Shown one piece after another: positions 28,596-37,049 of a stretch of 64,000 nt of DNA. The notes below the pieces were generated by a model that was not told the DNA's origin, ran no database searches, and was given only the letters and a program-made list of their open reading frames with translations. Position 1 is the stretch's first letter, and the number at the start of each line of letters is the position of its first letter. Origin of the DNA: DASUPK01 sp963695675 (lineage in GTDB: Bacteria; Actinomycetota; Thermoleophilia; Solirubrobacterales; 70-9); the NCBI GenBank assembly GCA_963695675.1, contig CAVOGY010000005.1:682001-746000 (forward strand), in the 5' to 3' direction. The translations under genes were made by a program, and so were the position numbers.

Positions 28596-28764
28596 TTGGC
28601 TGTACCTCAGCCCGGACGGCCAACGAACTCCGAGCGCAAGCCAGGGCACCGCGGTGAGGCGGTCATCAACCAGAAGAGACGGATCACCGTCCCGCAGTGG
28701 CCCATTTTCGAGGCTGGCTTCGCCAACGGCGGGAGGGTCCGGGTCTGAGCGGACGGCCCGGCCG

Positions 28765-29889
28765 CTAGCCCAACCCGCGCAGGCACTGGGCCTCGGGCAG
28801 GCCCTTGAGACGCTTCAGCGTGTTGTTCTCGATCTGGCGGATCCGCTCCCGGGTCACCCCGAACGCATCACCCACCTCCTCGAGCGTCATCGGCTTCCGC
28901 CCATTGAGCCCATAACGAAGCTCCAGCACCTCCCGGTCACGCCTGGGCAGCGCGGCCAGCGCCCTTTGCACGTCCTCCCTCTGCAGGTTGTCCGACGCCG
29001 TCTCGAACGGCGACTCGACGGTGTCATCGGCGACGAAGTCCCCGAGCTCGGAATCGTCCTCATCCCCCACCGGCTTCTCCAGCGAGACCGGCATCTGGCT
29101 GACCCGCAGCACCTCCCTCACCTCGCGCACGCTCCACCCCAGCTCGATCGCGATCTCCTGCGGCTCCGGCTCCCGCCCCAGCCGCTGGACCAGGTGCCTC
29201 TCCACGTGCACAACCCGATTCAGCTTCTCGACCATGTGGACCGGAATCCGAATCGTCCGCGACTTGTCCGCCAGCGCCCGCGTCACCGCCTGCCTGATCC
29301 ACCAGGTGGCGTAGGTCGAGAACTTGTAACCCCGCCGGTAGTCGAACTTCTCCACCGCCCTGATCAGCCCCAGCGACCCCTCCTGAATCAAGTCCAAGAA
29401 GCTCAGCCCCCGACCCAGATAGGACTTGGCGATCGACACGACCAGGCGAAGATTGGCCTCCACCATGTGCCGCTTCGCATCCATGTCCCCCCGCTCGATC
29501 CTCTTCGCCAGCTCGACCTCCTGCTCTGCCGTGAGCAGGTCGACCGATCCGATCGAGCGCAGATAGAGCCGCAGCGAGTCCAGGCTGGGCTCGACGGTGA
29601 GATCGAGCTCCTGCTTGCGCCGCCCATTCGACCCGTCCTCGGCGCCCTTGCTCTCCTTGTACGTGGTCACCCCGTCGGCCGCGATCACGTCCACGCCCTG
29701 ATCGACCAGATGACTGTGCAGTTCCGAGACCTGCTCCTTCGTGACCTCGACCTCCTCGAGGGTCGACGCGATCTCCTCGAAGGTCAGATAACCCCGCTCC
29801 GTTCCGGTCGCGAGCAGCCCACGCAGCAACTCCTCGCTCTCCCCAAATGGCTGTTCGTCGGCCGCTACGGCCGTGCGAATCGACGCCAA
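28765..29889 (-). CDS. sigma-70 family factor, primary (RpoD/SigA) type
   Basis: Intact. The best start is TTG 29889 (LASIRTAVAADEQPF), preceded by GGAGAGGAGGAG; the frame is open further upstream. A short region 1.1-like head (YLTFEEIASTLEEVEV) precedes region 1.2 (SLDSLRLYLRSIGSVDLLTA), region 2 (LDLIQEGSLGLIRAVEKFDY then RGYKFSTYATWWIRQAV), region 3 (MVEKLNRVVHVERHLVQRLG) and region 4 (MTLEEVGDAFGVTRERIRQI ending in LKRLKGL). About 374 residues is shorter than most SigA proteins because the acidic N-terminal part is small. It is a principal or closely related primary-like sigma factor. It is divergent from mptA/folE2. Confidence 0.85.
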   Translation of the reverse strand: MASIRTAVAADEQPFGESEELLRGLLATGTERGYLTFEEIASTLEEVEVTKEQVSELHSHLVDQGVDVIAADGVTTYKESKGAEDGSNGRRKQELDLTVEPSLDSLRLYLRSIGSVDLLTAEQEVELAKRIERGDMDAKRHMVEANLRLVVSIAKSYLGRGLSFLDLIQEGSLGLIRAVEKFDYRRGYKFSTYATWWIRQAVTRALADKSRTIRIPVHMVEKLNRVVHVERHLVQRLGREPEPQEIAIELGWSVREVREVLRVSQMPVSLEKPVGDEDDSELGDFVADDTVESPFETASDNLQREDVQRALAALPRRDREVLELRYGLNGRKPMTLEEVGDAFGVTRERIRQIENNTLKRLKGLPEAQCLRGLG

Positions 29890-30033
29890 ACTGGTCTCCT
29901 CCTCTCCCAATGTGTGTCCCGACCCCACCCCCCTGACCAGGGCCGGTCTACAGCGATCGGAGTATATGGATGGCGCGGCGGGAACATCGACCAACTTTTG
30001 AGGCAATTTGCGGAGCCCACCACAGCGGCCAGG

Positions 30034-30072
30034 CATACTTGAATCCACCCGAACCCGGACATACTTGGACCC
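30034..30072 (+). promoter_or_regulatory. direct repeat upstream of mptA/folE2; no Shine-Dalgarno
   Basis: CATACTTGAATCC (30034-30046) and CATACTTGGACCC (30060-30072) are two near-identical 13-bp copies 26 bp apart; the second ends at the ATG. They could be an operator pair, or -10 like CATACT elements. The lack of a ribosome-binding site suits a leaderless transcript, which is common in actinobacteria. Confidence 0.35.
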
Positions 30073-31104
30073 ATGACCAACTCCATACAGACGATCTCAG
30101 CACCGAGCCGCGACGCCCAGGCGGAGACACCCGCGACCAGGGTGAGCCTCTCCCGAGTCGGCGTCGTCGGTATCGAGAAGATCATCCGCGTCTGCGGGAC
30201 TCAGAACGGGGGTCCCGCCGGCGACGAATCCCTCTACCACGCCGACCTCGAGTGCTTCGTCGACCTCAACCCCGAGCAGGCAGGCGTCCACATGTCCCGC
30301 TTCGAGGAGGTCGTCAACGAGGCGATCGACACCGTCGTCCTCGGCGAGGCGCTGCGCGCCGAGGGCCTCGCCGCGCACATCGCCGAGCGCGTCCGCGAGC
30401 GCCAGAGCGGCCTCCGCGCCGAAGTCAAGATCGCGGCTCGCTACCCGGAGACCGTCCCGGCCCCGGTCTCCGGCCTGCCCACGCAGGAGCTCTACACCCT
30501 CTTCGGCACCGCGGTCGCCTCGGAGCGCGGCACGCGCACCCTGACCGGCGTCGAGGCACAGGGCATGACCGCCTGCCCCTGCGCCCAGGGACTGGTGGAG
30601 GACGGTGCCCGCGAGCGCCTCGCCGAGCAGGGCTTCGATCCGGAGGAGATCGACCGTATCGTCGACGCCGTCCCGATCGCCACCCACAACCAGCGCGGGA
30701 TCGGCACCCTCCACGTCGGCATTCCCGAGGGCTCCGGCGTCGACGTCGACGCCCGTCAGCTCCTTGGCATCGTCGAGAGCTCGATGTCCAGCGAGATCTA
30801 CGAGCTGATGAAGAGGGCAGACGAGCGCGCGGTCGTTGAGAAGGCCCACGCCAACCCACGCTTCGTCGAGGACTGCGTCCGCGAGATGATCCGCCAGGTC
30901 ACCGAGACCTTCCCTCAGCTCCGCGACGGCGCCTTCGTCCACGCCCGCCAGGAGAATCTCGAGACGATTCACCGCCACAACGTGGTCGCCGAGCGGTACG
31001 GGCTGCTCTCAGAGATCATCGGCGAGCTGGAGAGCGGCGAGCACTCGCGCCACCAGACCACGACGCGGGAGTGGCTCGAGGCTCCTGCGAGCGCCGCCGC
31101 GTGA
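30073..31104 (+). CDS. folE2: GTP cyclohydrolase I type IB (MptA/FolE2)
   Basis: Intact, 343 residues. It converts GTP to a dihydroneopterin (cyclic) triphosphate for folate or related pterin synthesis and does not need zinc as the FolE type does. Family marks are LSRVGVVGIEKIIRV near residue 26, VDLNPEQAGVHMSRFEEVVN, TGVEAQGMTACPCAQGLVED with the catalytic/metal Cys, VPIATHNQRGIGTLHVGIPE with His, and FVHARQENLETIHRHNVVAE near the end. ATG 30073 lies directly behind a CATACTTG repeat, and no ribosome site is seen. Its stop overlaps the GTG of the next gene (GTGA), so the two are co-translated. Confidence 0.9.
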   Translation: MTNSIQTISAPSRDAQAETPATRVSLSRVGVVGIEKIIRVCGTQNGGPAGDESLYHADLECFVDLNPEQAGVHMSRFEEVVNEAIDTVVLGEALRAEGLAAHIAERVRERQSGLRAEVKIAARYPETVPAPVSGLPTQELYTLFGTAVASERGTRTLTGVEAQGMTACPCAQGLVEDGARERLAEQGFDPEEIDRIVDAVPIATHNQRGIGTLHVGIPEGSGVDVDARQLLGIVESSMSSEIYELMKRADERAVVEKAHANPRFVEDCVREMIRQVTETFPQLRDGAFVHARQENLETIHRHNVVAERYGLLSEIIGELESGEHSRHQTTTREWLEAPASAAA

Positions 31105-31787
31105 CCGACGTCGACAAGGATCTCGCCCGAGAAGCAGTTCGACGCGGCGCCGTCCAGAAGGTGCCGGAGCTCGAGCGCCTGGTCGCGCTCGTCCGCGAGC
31201 GCGAGCCCCGCACCGTCGTCGAGATTGGGACGGACAAGGGGGGAACCCTGTTCGCCTGGTGCCGCCTGGCACACCCCGAAGCGTCGTTGGTCAGCATCGA
31301 CCTCCCGAAGGGGCTCTTCGGAGGCGGGTACTCCTGGCGCGACGCTCGACGGTTCCGGAAGTTCTTCACCGAACCAGACCAGCGCCTCCACGCGGTGCGC
31401 CGCGACTCGCATGATCCAAAGACTGTTCGGCGTCTCGAGAGGCTGCTGGCCGGCCGGTCCATCGACTTCCTGCTGATCGACGGCGATCACAGCTACGAGG
31501 GGGTGAAGCGTGACTGGGAGCTGTATGAGCCGCTCGTGACGCCCGGCGGGCTGATCGCCTTCCACGACATCCTCAGACACGAGGAGCAGTCAGAGAGGAT
31601 CGTTCCCTGCGAGGTCGACAGGTTCTGGGAGGAGCTCGCACCGCATCACCGGACGGTCGAGTTCGCCGAGCCGAACGACGACCGAGGCTACGGACAGTGG
31701 GGGGGTATCGGCGTGGTGTTCAAGCCGGAGACGGACCTCATGCGCGATCGGCCTGAGCCGCACCCTGCCTCGTCAGCCTCCGCCTGA
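31101..31787 (+). CDS. SAM-dependent methyltransferase (class I, CmcI/Methyltransf_24-like)
   Basis: Intact, GTG 31101 overlapping the folE2 stop. Motif I is RTVVEIGTDKGGTLFAWCRL, the acidic end of strand 2 is SLVSIDLPKGLFGGGYSWRD, motif II/III is HDPKTVRRLERLLAG, and the characteristic IDFLLIDGDHSYEGVKRDWE precedes TPGGLIAFHDI. The DGDHSYE motif is shared by methyltransferases and cephalosporin-hydroxylase-type proteins. The target is not known. The last about 50 bp overlap the convergent pgsA gene. Confidence 0.8.
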   Translation: MTDVDKDLAREAVRRGAVQKVPELERLVALVREREPRTVVEIGTDKGGTLFAWCRLAHPEASLVSIDLPKGLFGGGYSWRDARRFRKFFTEPDQRLHAVRRDSHDPKTVRRLERLLAGRSIDFLLIDGDHSYEGVKRDWELYEPLVTPGGLIAFHDILRHEEQSERIVPCEVDRFWEELAPHHRTVEFAEPNDDRGYGQWGGIGVVFKPETDLMRDRPEPHPASSASA

Positions 31788-32295
31788 AGCCGAAGAAGTA
31801 GTCGACCCCGCTGATCACGGTGGCCGCGACCGCGGCGTAGACCAGCAGGTCCACCCCGAGCGGCGCCGGGTTGAACGCGATCAGGCAGATGATCGCCGCC
31901 ACCTGAAGGATCGTCTTCGCCTTACCGAGCCAGCTCGCCTGGATCACCACCCCCCGCTCCGCGGCGACCAGCCGCAGCCCGGTGACCGCGAACTCGCGAG
32001 CGATGATCACCATCGCGATCCAGGCAGCGAGCCGATCGAGCGAGACCAGCGCGATCAGGGCGGCGGCGATCAGCAGCTTGTCCGCGATCGGGTCCATCAG
32101 CTTGCCGAAGGTCGTGACCGCGTTTCGCTGGCGGGCGATGTAGCCGTCGAGGCTGTCGGTGAAGGCCGCGAGGGCGAACACGCCGGCCGCGATCGCGTCC
32201 CCGTTCGGCGTTTCGTCGAGCAGCGCCACGACCACGACCGGCACCAGAAGGATCCGGAGGACGGTCAGGGTGTTCGGCAGGTTGAGCGGGAACAC
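31738..32295 (-). CDS. pgsA: CDP-diacylglycerol-glycerol-3-phosphate 3-phosphatidyltransferase
   Basis: Intact, about 185 residues from GTG 32295 (VFPLNLPNTLTVLRILLVPV). The CDP-alcohol phosphatidyltransferase signature D-x2-D-G-x2-A-R-x8-G-x3-D-x3-D is present as DSLDGYIARQRNAVTTFGKL with MDPIADK. Several membrane helices follow, and the C-terminus ends SGVDYFFGFRRRL. It makes phosphatidylglycerol phosphate, the committed step to PG and cardiolipin. It lies just downstream of the uracil-DNA glycosylase gene, 22 bp away, and is likely co-transcribed with it. Confidence 0.92.
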   Translation of the reverse strand: MFPLNLPNTLTVLRILLVPVVVVALLDETPNGDAIAAGVFALAAFTDSLDGYIARQRNAVTTFGKLMDPIADKLLIAAALIALVSLDRLAAWIAMVIIAREFAVTGLRLVAAERGVVIQASWLGKAKTILQVAAIICLIAFNPAPLGVDLLVYAAVAATVISGVDYFFGFRRRLTRQGAAQADRA

Positions 32296-32317
32296 GTCGC
32301 AAGTATGGCCGCCCGGC

Positions 32318-33013
32318 TCAGGCGCGCGCGAGCCCCCTTGCACGCTCGAACACCGCATCGAGCATCTGCTCGGTCAGCTTGCCGGTGAAGGTGTTCTGCT
32401 GACTCGGGTGAAAGCAGCCGAGCAGCGACCACTCCCGCTCCCCGGCGCCGAGCGCGGCCTCCGCGCCGTGTGCGAAGCGCGGACGGGGGCGCGGCAGCTC
32501 CGCGCCGAGCCCGGCCAGGGCCAGGAGGGACCCGTTCCAGGCGAACGAGCCGAGCGCCACGATCACCGTTGCCAGGCGAAGCAGACGCAGCTCCCGGACC
32601 AGATACGGCAGGCAGTTGTCGCGCTCCTCGGTCGTCGGGCGGTTCTGCGGCGGCGGGCAGCGATTGACGGCCGTGACGTAGGCGCCCCGAAGCCGCAGGC
32701 CGTCGTCGACGCTCACGGACGTCGGCTGGTTGGCGAGGCCGGCGCGATGGAGCGCCGCGTACAGCCAGTCGCCGGAACGATCGCCTGTGAAGATGCGGCC
32801 GGTCCGATTGCCACCATGCGCCGCGGGCGCCAGCCCAACCACCACAATCGCGGCGCGCGGATCGCCAAAGCCCGGCAGCGGGCGCGCCCAGTAGCGCTCG
32901 CCGCGGTACCGCCGCGGCGGCTCCGCGGCACTCCGCTCCCGCCACTCGACCAGCCGTGGACAACGCGTGCAGGAGATGATCTCCCGCCTCAATGCGGCGA
33001 AGGAGTCGGCCAT
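32318..33013 (-). CDS. uracil-DNA glycosylase, family 5 (UdgB type)
   Basis: Intact, 231 residues. The first half has an iron-sulfur-type pair SCTRCPRLVEWRE and the family-5 motif VVVGLAPAAHGGNRTGRIFT with GDRSGDWLYAALHRAG. In family 5 the polar motif-1 residue is replaced by Ala, as in GLAPAAHGGN. The other Cys ligands are in VTAVNRCPPPQNRPTTEERD-NC. Motif 3 is LGCFHPSQQNTFTGKLTEQM with His. It removes uracil and related deaminated bases from DNA. Confidence 0.9.
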   Translation of the reverse strand: MADSFAALRREIISCTRCPRLVEWRERSAAEPPRRYRGERYWARPLPGFGDPRAAIVVVGLAPAAHGGNRTGRIFTGDRSGDWLYAALHRAGLANQPTSVSVDDGLRLRGAYVTAVNRCPPPQNRPTTEERDNCLPYLVRELRLLRLATVIVALGSFAWNGSLLALAGLGAELPRPRPRFAHGAEAALGAGEREWSLLGCFHPSQQNTFTGKLTEQMLDAVFERARGLARA

Positions 33014-33075
33014 CGGTGCCGACGCTACGCGCTAGTGAGCTTCGACGCAGCTCGTAGCCGTTGGAAAAACGTTGC

Positions 33076-34026
33076 TCAGGTCAGCGCGAGGCTGCCGCGA
33101 AAGCTCTCGATCGTCCGCCTCAGACCCTCGTCCAGCGGCGTCCCCGCCTCGAACCCGATCAGCTCCCGGGCACGGCTCGTATCGAGGTAACGCTTGGGCT
33201 GCCCGTCGGGCCTGGAGGTGTCCCAGATGGTCTCCCCCTCGAAGCCGGTCAGCTTGCAGATCGACTCGGCGAGATCCCTGATCTTCGTCTCGGTCCCGGT
33301 GCCGATGTTGACGGGCTCGGACGTGTCAAGCCTCTCGGCGCAGAGGAGCAGCGCCCGGGCCGCGTCGTCCACGTACAGGAACTCGCGCGAGGGCTCACCG
33401 GTTCCCCAAAGGACCACCTCGGAGTCGCCGCGTTCAGCGGCCAGCACGTACTTGTGGATCATCGCCGCGATCACGTGCGAGTCCTCGAGATCGAAGTTGT
33501 CGCCGGGCCCGTACAGGTTCGCCATCACCGGGGCGCACGAGTCGAGGCCGTATTGGCGCCGGTAGGAGTCCGAGAGAACGAGCAGCATCTTCTTAGCCAG
33601 CCCGTAAGGCGCGTTCGACTCCTCCGGATAGCCGTCCCAGATGTTTTCCTCGCGGAACGGCACCGGGGTGAACTTCGGATAGGCGCAGACGGAGCAGGCG
33701 GCGACGAGCTTCTCCACGCCGAGCTCACGGCAGGCCTCGAACACGTTCAGTCCCATCGCCAGGTTGTCGTGAGCGAGGGGACCGGGGTTGCGGCGGTTGT
33801 ATCCGATGCCGCCCACGTTGGCCGCCAGGTGGATGACGACCTGGGCATCATGGAGCGCCTCGAAACACGCGGCGCGATCGCGCAGATCGTGATCCGCCGA
33901 GCGGATGGCCTTCACCTGGGCGCCGAGGTCCTCGAGCATCGCGACAGTGGGCCGGCCGAGGAAACCACCCCCACCGGTCACCGCGACTTGCTTATCCGCC
34001 CAAAAGGCGGGATCCGGCTGGCTCAT
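33076..34026 (-). CDS. fcl: GDP-L-fucose synthase-like NAD(P)-dependent epimerase/reductase
   Basis: Intact, ATG 34026 (MSQPDPAFW; a second in-frame ATG at 34032). The nucleotide motif QVAVTGGGGFLGRPTVAML, VIHLAANVGGIGYNRRNPGP, and SVCAYPKFTPVPFREENIWD with the fucose-synthase Ser-Cys region are seen. YGLAKKMLLVLSDSYRRQYG carries Tyr-x-x-x-Lys, and NLYGPGDNFDLEDSHVIAAM plus EPSREFLYVDDAARA are the strongest GDP-fucose synthase signs. The enzyme epimerises and reduces GDP-4-keto-6-deoxymannose, the Gmd product; gmd-type genes are at 41.9 and 57.3 kb. The ABC permease gene 34069 is divergent from it. Confidence 0.85.
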   Translation of the reverse strand: MSQPDPAFWADKQVAVTGGGGFLGRPTVAMLEDLGAQVKAIRSADHDLRDRAACFEALHDAQVVIHLAANVGGIGYNRRNPGPLAHDNLAMGLNVFEACRELGVEKLVAACSVCAYPKFTPVPFREENIWDGYPEESNAPYGLAKKMLLVLSDSYRRQYGLDSCAPVMANLYGPGDNFDLEDSHVIAAMIHKYVLAAERGDSEVVLWGTGEPSREFLYVDDAARALLLCAERLDTSEPVNIGTGTETKIRDLAESICKLTGFEGETIWDTSRPDGQPKRYLDTSRARELIGFEAGTPLDEGLRRTIESFRGSLALT

Positions 34027-34068
34027 ATCCAACAGGCTACCCGCGAAGTGGCCGCTACCGTTCGACGC

Positions 34069-34917
34069 GTGAATCCAGTGGAATCAGCGCCGGCGACGCT
34101 GTCGGAGACGGTCATCACGCCGCCGCGGCGGTGGGGCTGGCCCAGTGCCCGGGAGCTCTGGGAGTACCGGGACCTCCTCTATTTCCTCACCAAGCGGGAG
34201 CTCCAGATCCGCTACAAGCAGAGCTTCTTCGGCATCAGCTGGGCAGTGCTGCAGCCGCTTGTCCTGGCCTTCATCTTCGCCCTCGTCTTCGGCCTGGTCA
34301 TCCACACGCCCACCGAGGGGCTTCCCCCCGCGGTGTTCATGGTGGCCGGCCTGGTCCCTTGGCTCTTCTTCTCCCAGGCGGTCACTCTGGGCACGAACAG
34401 CCTCGTACTCGACGCGCCACTGATCTCGAAGGTCTACTTCCCGCGCCTCGCGATCCCCGTCGCCAAGGCGCTCAGCCTGATCATCGACCTGGTGATCGCC
34501 TTCGTCGTGGTGATCGCGGTGGGGCTGATCTACGGCGAGGCGATCTCCTCGAACGTCTATCTGCTGCCCGCCTTCGTCCTGCTCGGGCTGGTCACCACAT
34601 TCGCGATCAGCTCGCTGTGCGCGGCAGTCAACGTCAAGTACCGGGACGTCCAGCTTGTCATGCCGATGATCGTCCAGGTGATGTTCTTCATCACCCCCGT
34701 GTTCTACCCGGGATCGGTGATTCACGGTAACTGGCAATACGTCTATGCGCTCAACCCGATGACCTCGGTGCTCGACGGGGTTCGCTGGGCGATCTTCAAC
34801 ACCCCCGCGCCGGGCGTCGCCGAGGTGGCGATCTCGGTCGCGTCGGCCCTGGTTCTGCTCACCGTCGCGATGAGCTACTTCCAACGCACCGAGCAGTACT
34901 TCGCCGACTTCGTATGA
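34069..34917 (+). CDS. polysaccharide ABC transporter permease (Wzm type)
   Basis: Intact, about 282 residues from GTG 34069 (VNPVESAPATL). The N-terminal ELWEYRDLLYFLTKRELQIR with YKQSFFGISWAVLQPLVLAF is the conserved entry of ABC-2 polysaccharide permeases. About six helices follow, with VFMVAGLVPWLFFSQAVTLG, LVDLAPLISKVYFPRLAIP-like, and a C-terminal FQRTEQYFADFV typical of Wzm. It exports undecaprenyl-linked polysaccharide with the next gene, whose ATG overlaps its stop (ATGA). Confidence 0.9.
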   Translation: MNPVESAPATLSETVITPPRRWGWPSARELWEYRDLLYFLTKRELQIRYKQSFFGISWAVLQPLVLAFIFALVFGLVIHTPTEGLPPAVFMVAGLVPWLFFSQAVTLGTNSLVLDAPLISKVYFPRLAIPVAKALSLIIDLVIAFVVVIAVGLIYGEAISSNVYLLPAFVLLGLVTTFAISSLCAAVNVKYRDVQLVMPMIVQVMFFITPVFYPGSVIHGNWQYVYALNPMTSVLDGVRWAIFNTPAPGVAEVAISVASALVLLTVAMSYFQRTEQYFADFV

Positions 34918-36212
34918 CCACTGATCTCGCCATCGAGGTGAAGGGCCTGGGCAAGCGCTTTGACATCGGGGCGACTGCCCCAGGCGGTTACAAGCTTCTT
35001 ACCGAGTCCATCACCGAGCGGATCAAGACCATCGGCCGGCGTCCGCCGACTCGCGAGTTCTGGGCCCTCCGGGATGTCAGTTTCGAGGTCGAGCGCGGTG
35101 AGACGTTCGGGATCATCGGCCACAACGGCGCCGGCAAGAGCACCCTGCTGAAGATCCTCTCGAAGGTCACCCCGCCCACCGAGGGGAAGGCCAAACTGCG
35201 CGGGCGGATCGGCGCGCTGCTCGAGGTCGGGACAGGCTTCCACCCTGAGCTGACCGGCCGGGAGAACGTCTTCCTGAACGGCGCCATCCTCAGCATGAAG
35301 CGGCACGAGATCATCAGCCGGTTCGACGAGATCGTCGAGTTCGCCGACATCGGGCCATTCCTCGACACGCCGGTGAAACGCTACTCGAGCGGGATGAAGA
35401 TGCGCCTGGCCTTCTCGGTCGCCGCCCACCTCCAACCCGAGATCCTGATCATCGACGAGGTCCTCTCCGTAGGAGACATCGCGTTCCAGGAGAAGTGCCT
35501 GGGTCGGATGGAGGCTGCGGCAGGCGAGGGGCGCACGGTCGTCTTCATCAGCCACAACCTCGCGTCGGTTCGCGGTCTCTGCGACCGCGCGCTGATGCTC
35601 TCGGGAGGGCGGGTAGTCGCAACCGGCAGCGCCGAAGAGGTGGTCGACGCCTACGCCGGCGACGTTCTATCCGAAGCCAGCAGGAGCCTCAGAGACCGCG
35701 AGAACCGCGTCGGGAGCGGCAAGCTGCGATACACCGACCTCCGCCTCGAGAGGGGAGGCGAGGTGATCGACAGCCCGGCGAGCGGCGGGGAGTTCGACAT
35801 CGTCGCGAGCTTCGAGACCGCCGATGGCAGACCCATGGAGAGCGTGAACTTCGGCGTGACCGTCACCGGCCAGGGTGAGCAGCAGCCTCTGCTGAACCTC
35901 TACTCGGAGACCGCGGGAGTCCGTTTCCACCAGGTACCTGCACGTGGGGAGGTGCGGTGTCACATCGACCGCTGCCCTCTGCCCGCCGGCCAGTACGTCG
36001 TGGGCGTCTGGTCCGACATCCGCCAACAGATGCTCGACGCGGTCCCTCGGGCTGCCGACCTCACCGTGACGGGCGGAGACTTCTACGGCAGCGGTCGCGA
36101 GCAGATGGGCCCCCGGACGGTGCTCGTCGAACACGACTGGTCGCTCGCGCACCTTCCCTCCGACGGCGACGGCCGTGGCACAGCGGGCCCGCGCGCGCTC
36201 GAGGTGAGCTGA
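34914..36212 (+). CDS. polysaccharide ABC transporter ATP-binding protein (Wzt type, with C-terminal binding domain)
   Basis: Intact, 432 residues. The ATPase half (about 1-240) has Walker A GIIGHNGAGKSTLLKILS, the Wzt-type GALLEVGTGFHPELTGRENV, signature VKRYSSGMKMRLAFSVAAHL, Walker B ILIIDEVLSVGDIAFQ and switch ISHNLASVR. The C-terminal half (about 290-430) is a beta-rich domain resembling Wzt_C, which recognises modified chain ends. It pairs with the preceding permease. Because C-terminal domains of this type read terminal residues, chain-end modifying enzymes such as the downstream methyltransferase may be its partners. Confidence 0.9.
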   Translation: MTTDLAIEVKGLGKRFDIGATAPGGYKLLTESITERIKTIGRRPPTREFWALRDVSFEVERGETFGIIGHNGAGKSTLLKILSKVTPPTEGKAKLRGRIGALLEVGTGFHPELTGRENVFLNGAILSMKRHEIISRFDEIVEFADIGPFLDTPVKRYSSGMKMRLAFSVAAHLQPEILIIDEVLSVGDIAFQEKCLGRMEAAAGEGRTVVFISHNLASVRGLCDRALMLSGGRVVATGSAEEVVDAYAGDVLSEASRSLRDRENRVGSGKLRYTDLRLERGGEVIDSPASGGEFDIVASFETADGRPMESVNFGVTVTGQGEQQPLLNLYSETAGVRFHQVPARGEVRCHIDRCPLPAGQYVVGVWSDIRQQMLDAVPRAADLTVTGGDFYGSGREQMGPRTVLVEHDWSLAHLPSDGDGRGTAGPRALEVS

Positions 36213-36221
36213 TCGGCTCAG

Positions 36222-37049
36222 GTGGCTTCCCCGGAGGTCATAGGCGCCGATGAGCTCCGAGCCCGCGTGGCGGACGTGGGCTTCTGGTGGCACTCGATCG
36301 ATCTCGGCAAGGGCGTCGTCACTCCCGGGGCCAAGAGCAGCGCCTGGCTCGAAGAAGAGCTCGCACGTCTCGAACTTGGCGATCTGCGTGGCAAGAGCGT
36401 GCTCGACATCGGTGCCTACGACGGCTTCTACTCGTTTGCGGCAGAGCGACTGGGAGCGGACCGGGTCGTCGCGCTCGACCACTACGTCTGGTCCGCCGAC
36501 ATGCCCGGCTACATGGAATACCGGGATCGGCAGATGGCCGCCGGCCTCGCGGTGGAGCCGGTTGAGACCCTGCCCGAATTCTGGCGGCCCGACGAGCTTC
36601 CGGGCCGGCGGCCGTTCGATCTCGCCCGCGAGGCCCTCGGCAGCCGGGTCGAGGTCGTCGTCGGTGACATGCTCGACTACGACCTCTCGAAGCTCGGAAG
36701 CTTCGACGTGGTCTTGTATCTGGGAGTGCTGTACCACGTCCGCCACCCACTGCTCGCGCTGGAGAAGCTCGCGGCTTTGACCCGGGGAACGGCGTACATC
36801 GAAACGCAGGCGGAGGTATTCCGGGGGTCCGAGGGCCGGCCGATGTGCAGGTTCATCGAAGGCGACGAGCTGAACCACGATCCCAGCAACTGGTGGACGT
36901 TCAACGAGGCGGCCCTGCTGTCGATGTGCCGGGCGGCGGGTTTCTCGAGCGCCGAGCTCAGCCCCGCCCCCGGACAGTGGAAGCGGCGTCTGAGTGCGCT
37001 GCGGCGAGGCTCAGCTCCCTATCGGGCCCTCGTGCGCGCGACCGCGTGA
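36222..37049 (+). CDS. SAM-dependent methyltransferase (CmoB/DUF1698-like)
   Basis: Intact, 275 residues, GTG 36222. VGFWWHSIDLGKGVVTPGAK and SSAWLEEELARLELGDLRGK precede motif I SVLDIGAYDGFYSFAAERLG. DRVVALDHYVWSADMPGYME follows. Motif IV-like SFDVVLYLGVLYHVRHPLLA and TAYIETQAEVFRGSEGRPMC match the CmoB/DUF1698 type fold. The FYSFAAERLGA-x-x-V-V-A-L-D block binds SAM. Placed right after the Wzt gene, it may terminally methylate the exported glycan. It overlaps the 3' end of the convergent gene by 39 bp. Confidence 0.8.
   Translation: MASPEVIGADELRARVADVGFWWHSIDLGKGVVTPGAKSSAWLEEELARLELGDLRGKSVLDIGAYDGFYSFAAERLGADRVVALDHYVWSADMPGYMEYRDRQMAAGLAVEPVETLPEFWRPDELPGRRPFDLAREALGSRVEVVVGDMLDYDLSKLGSFDVVLYLGVLYHVRHPLLALEKLAALTRGTAYIETQAEVFRGSEGRPMCRFIEGDELNHDPSNWWTFNEAALLSMCRAAGFSSAELSPAPGQWKRRLSALRRGSAPYRALVRATA

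Noticed and set aside
28654..30042. Long plus-strand open frame opposite the sigma factor gene
   Set aside because: The minus strand encodes a complete sigma-70 protein; the opposite frame is Pro/Leu/Arg-rich without motifs.
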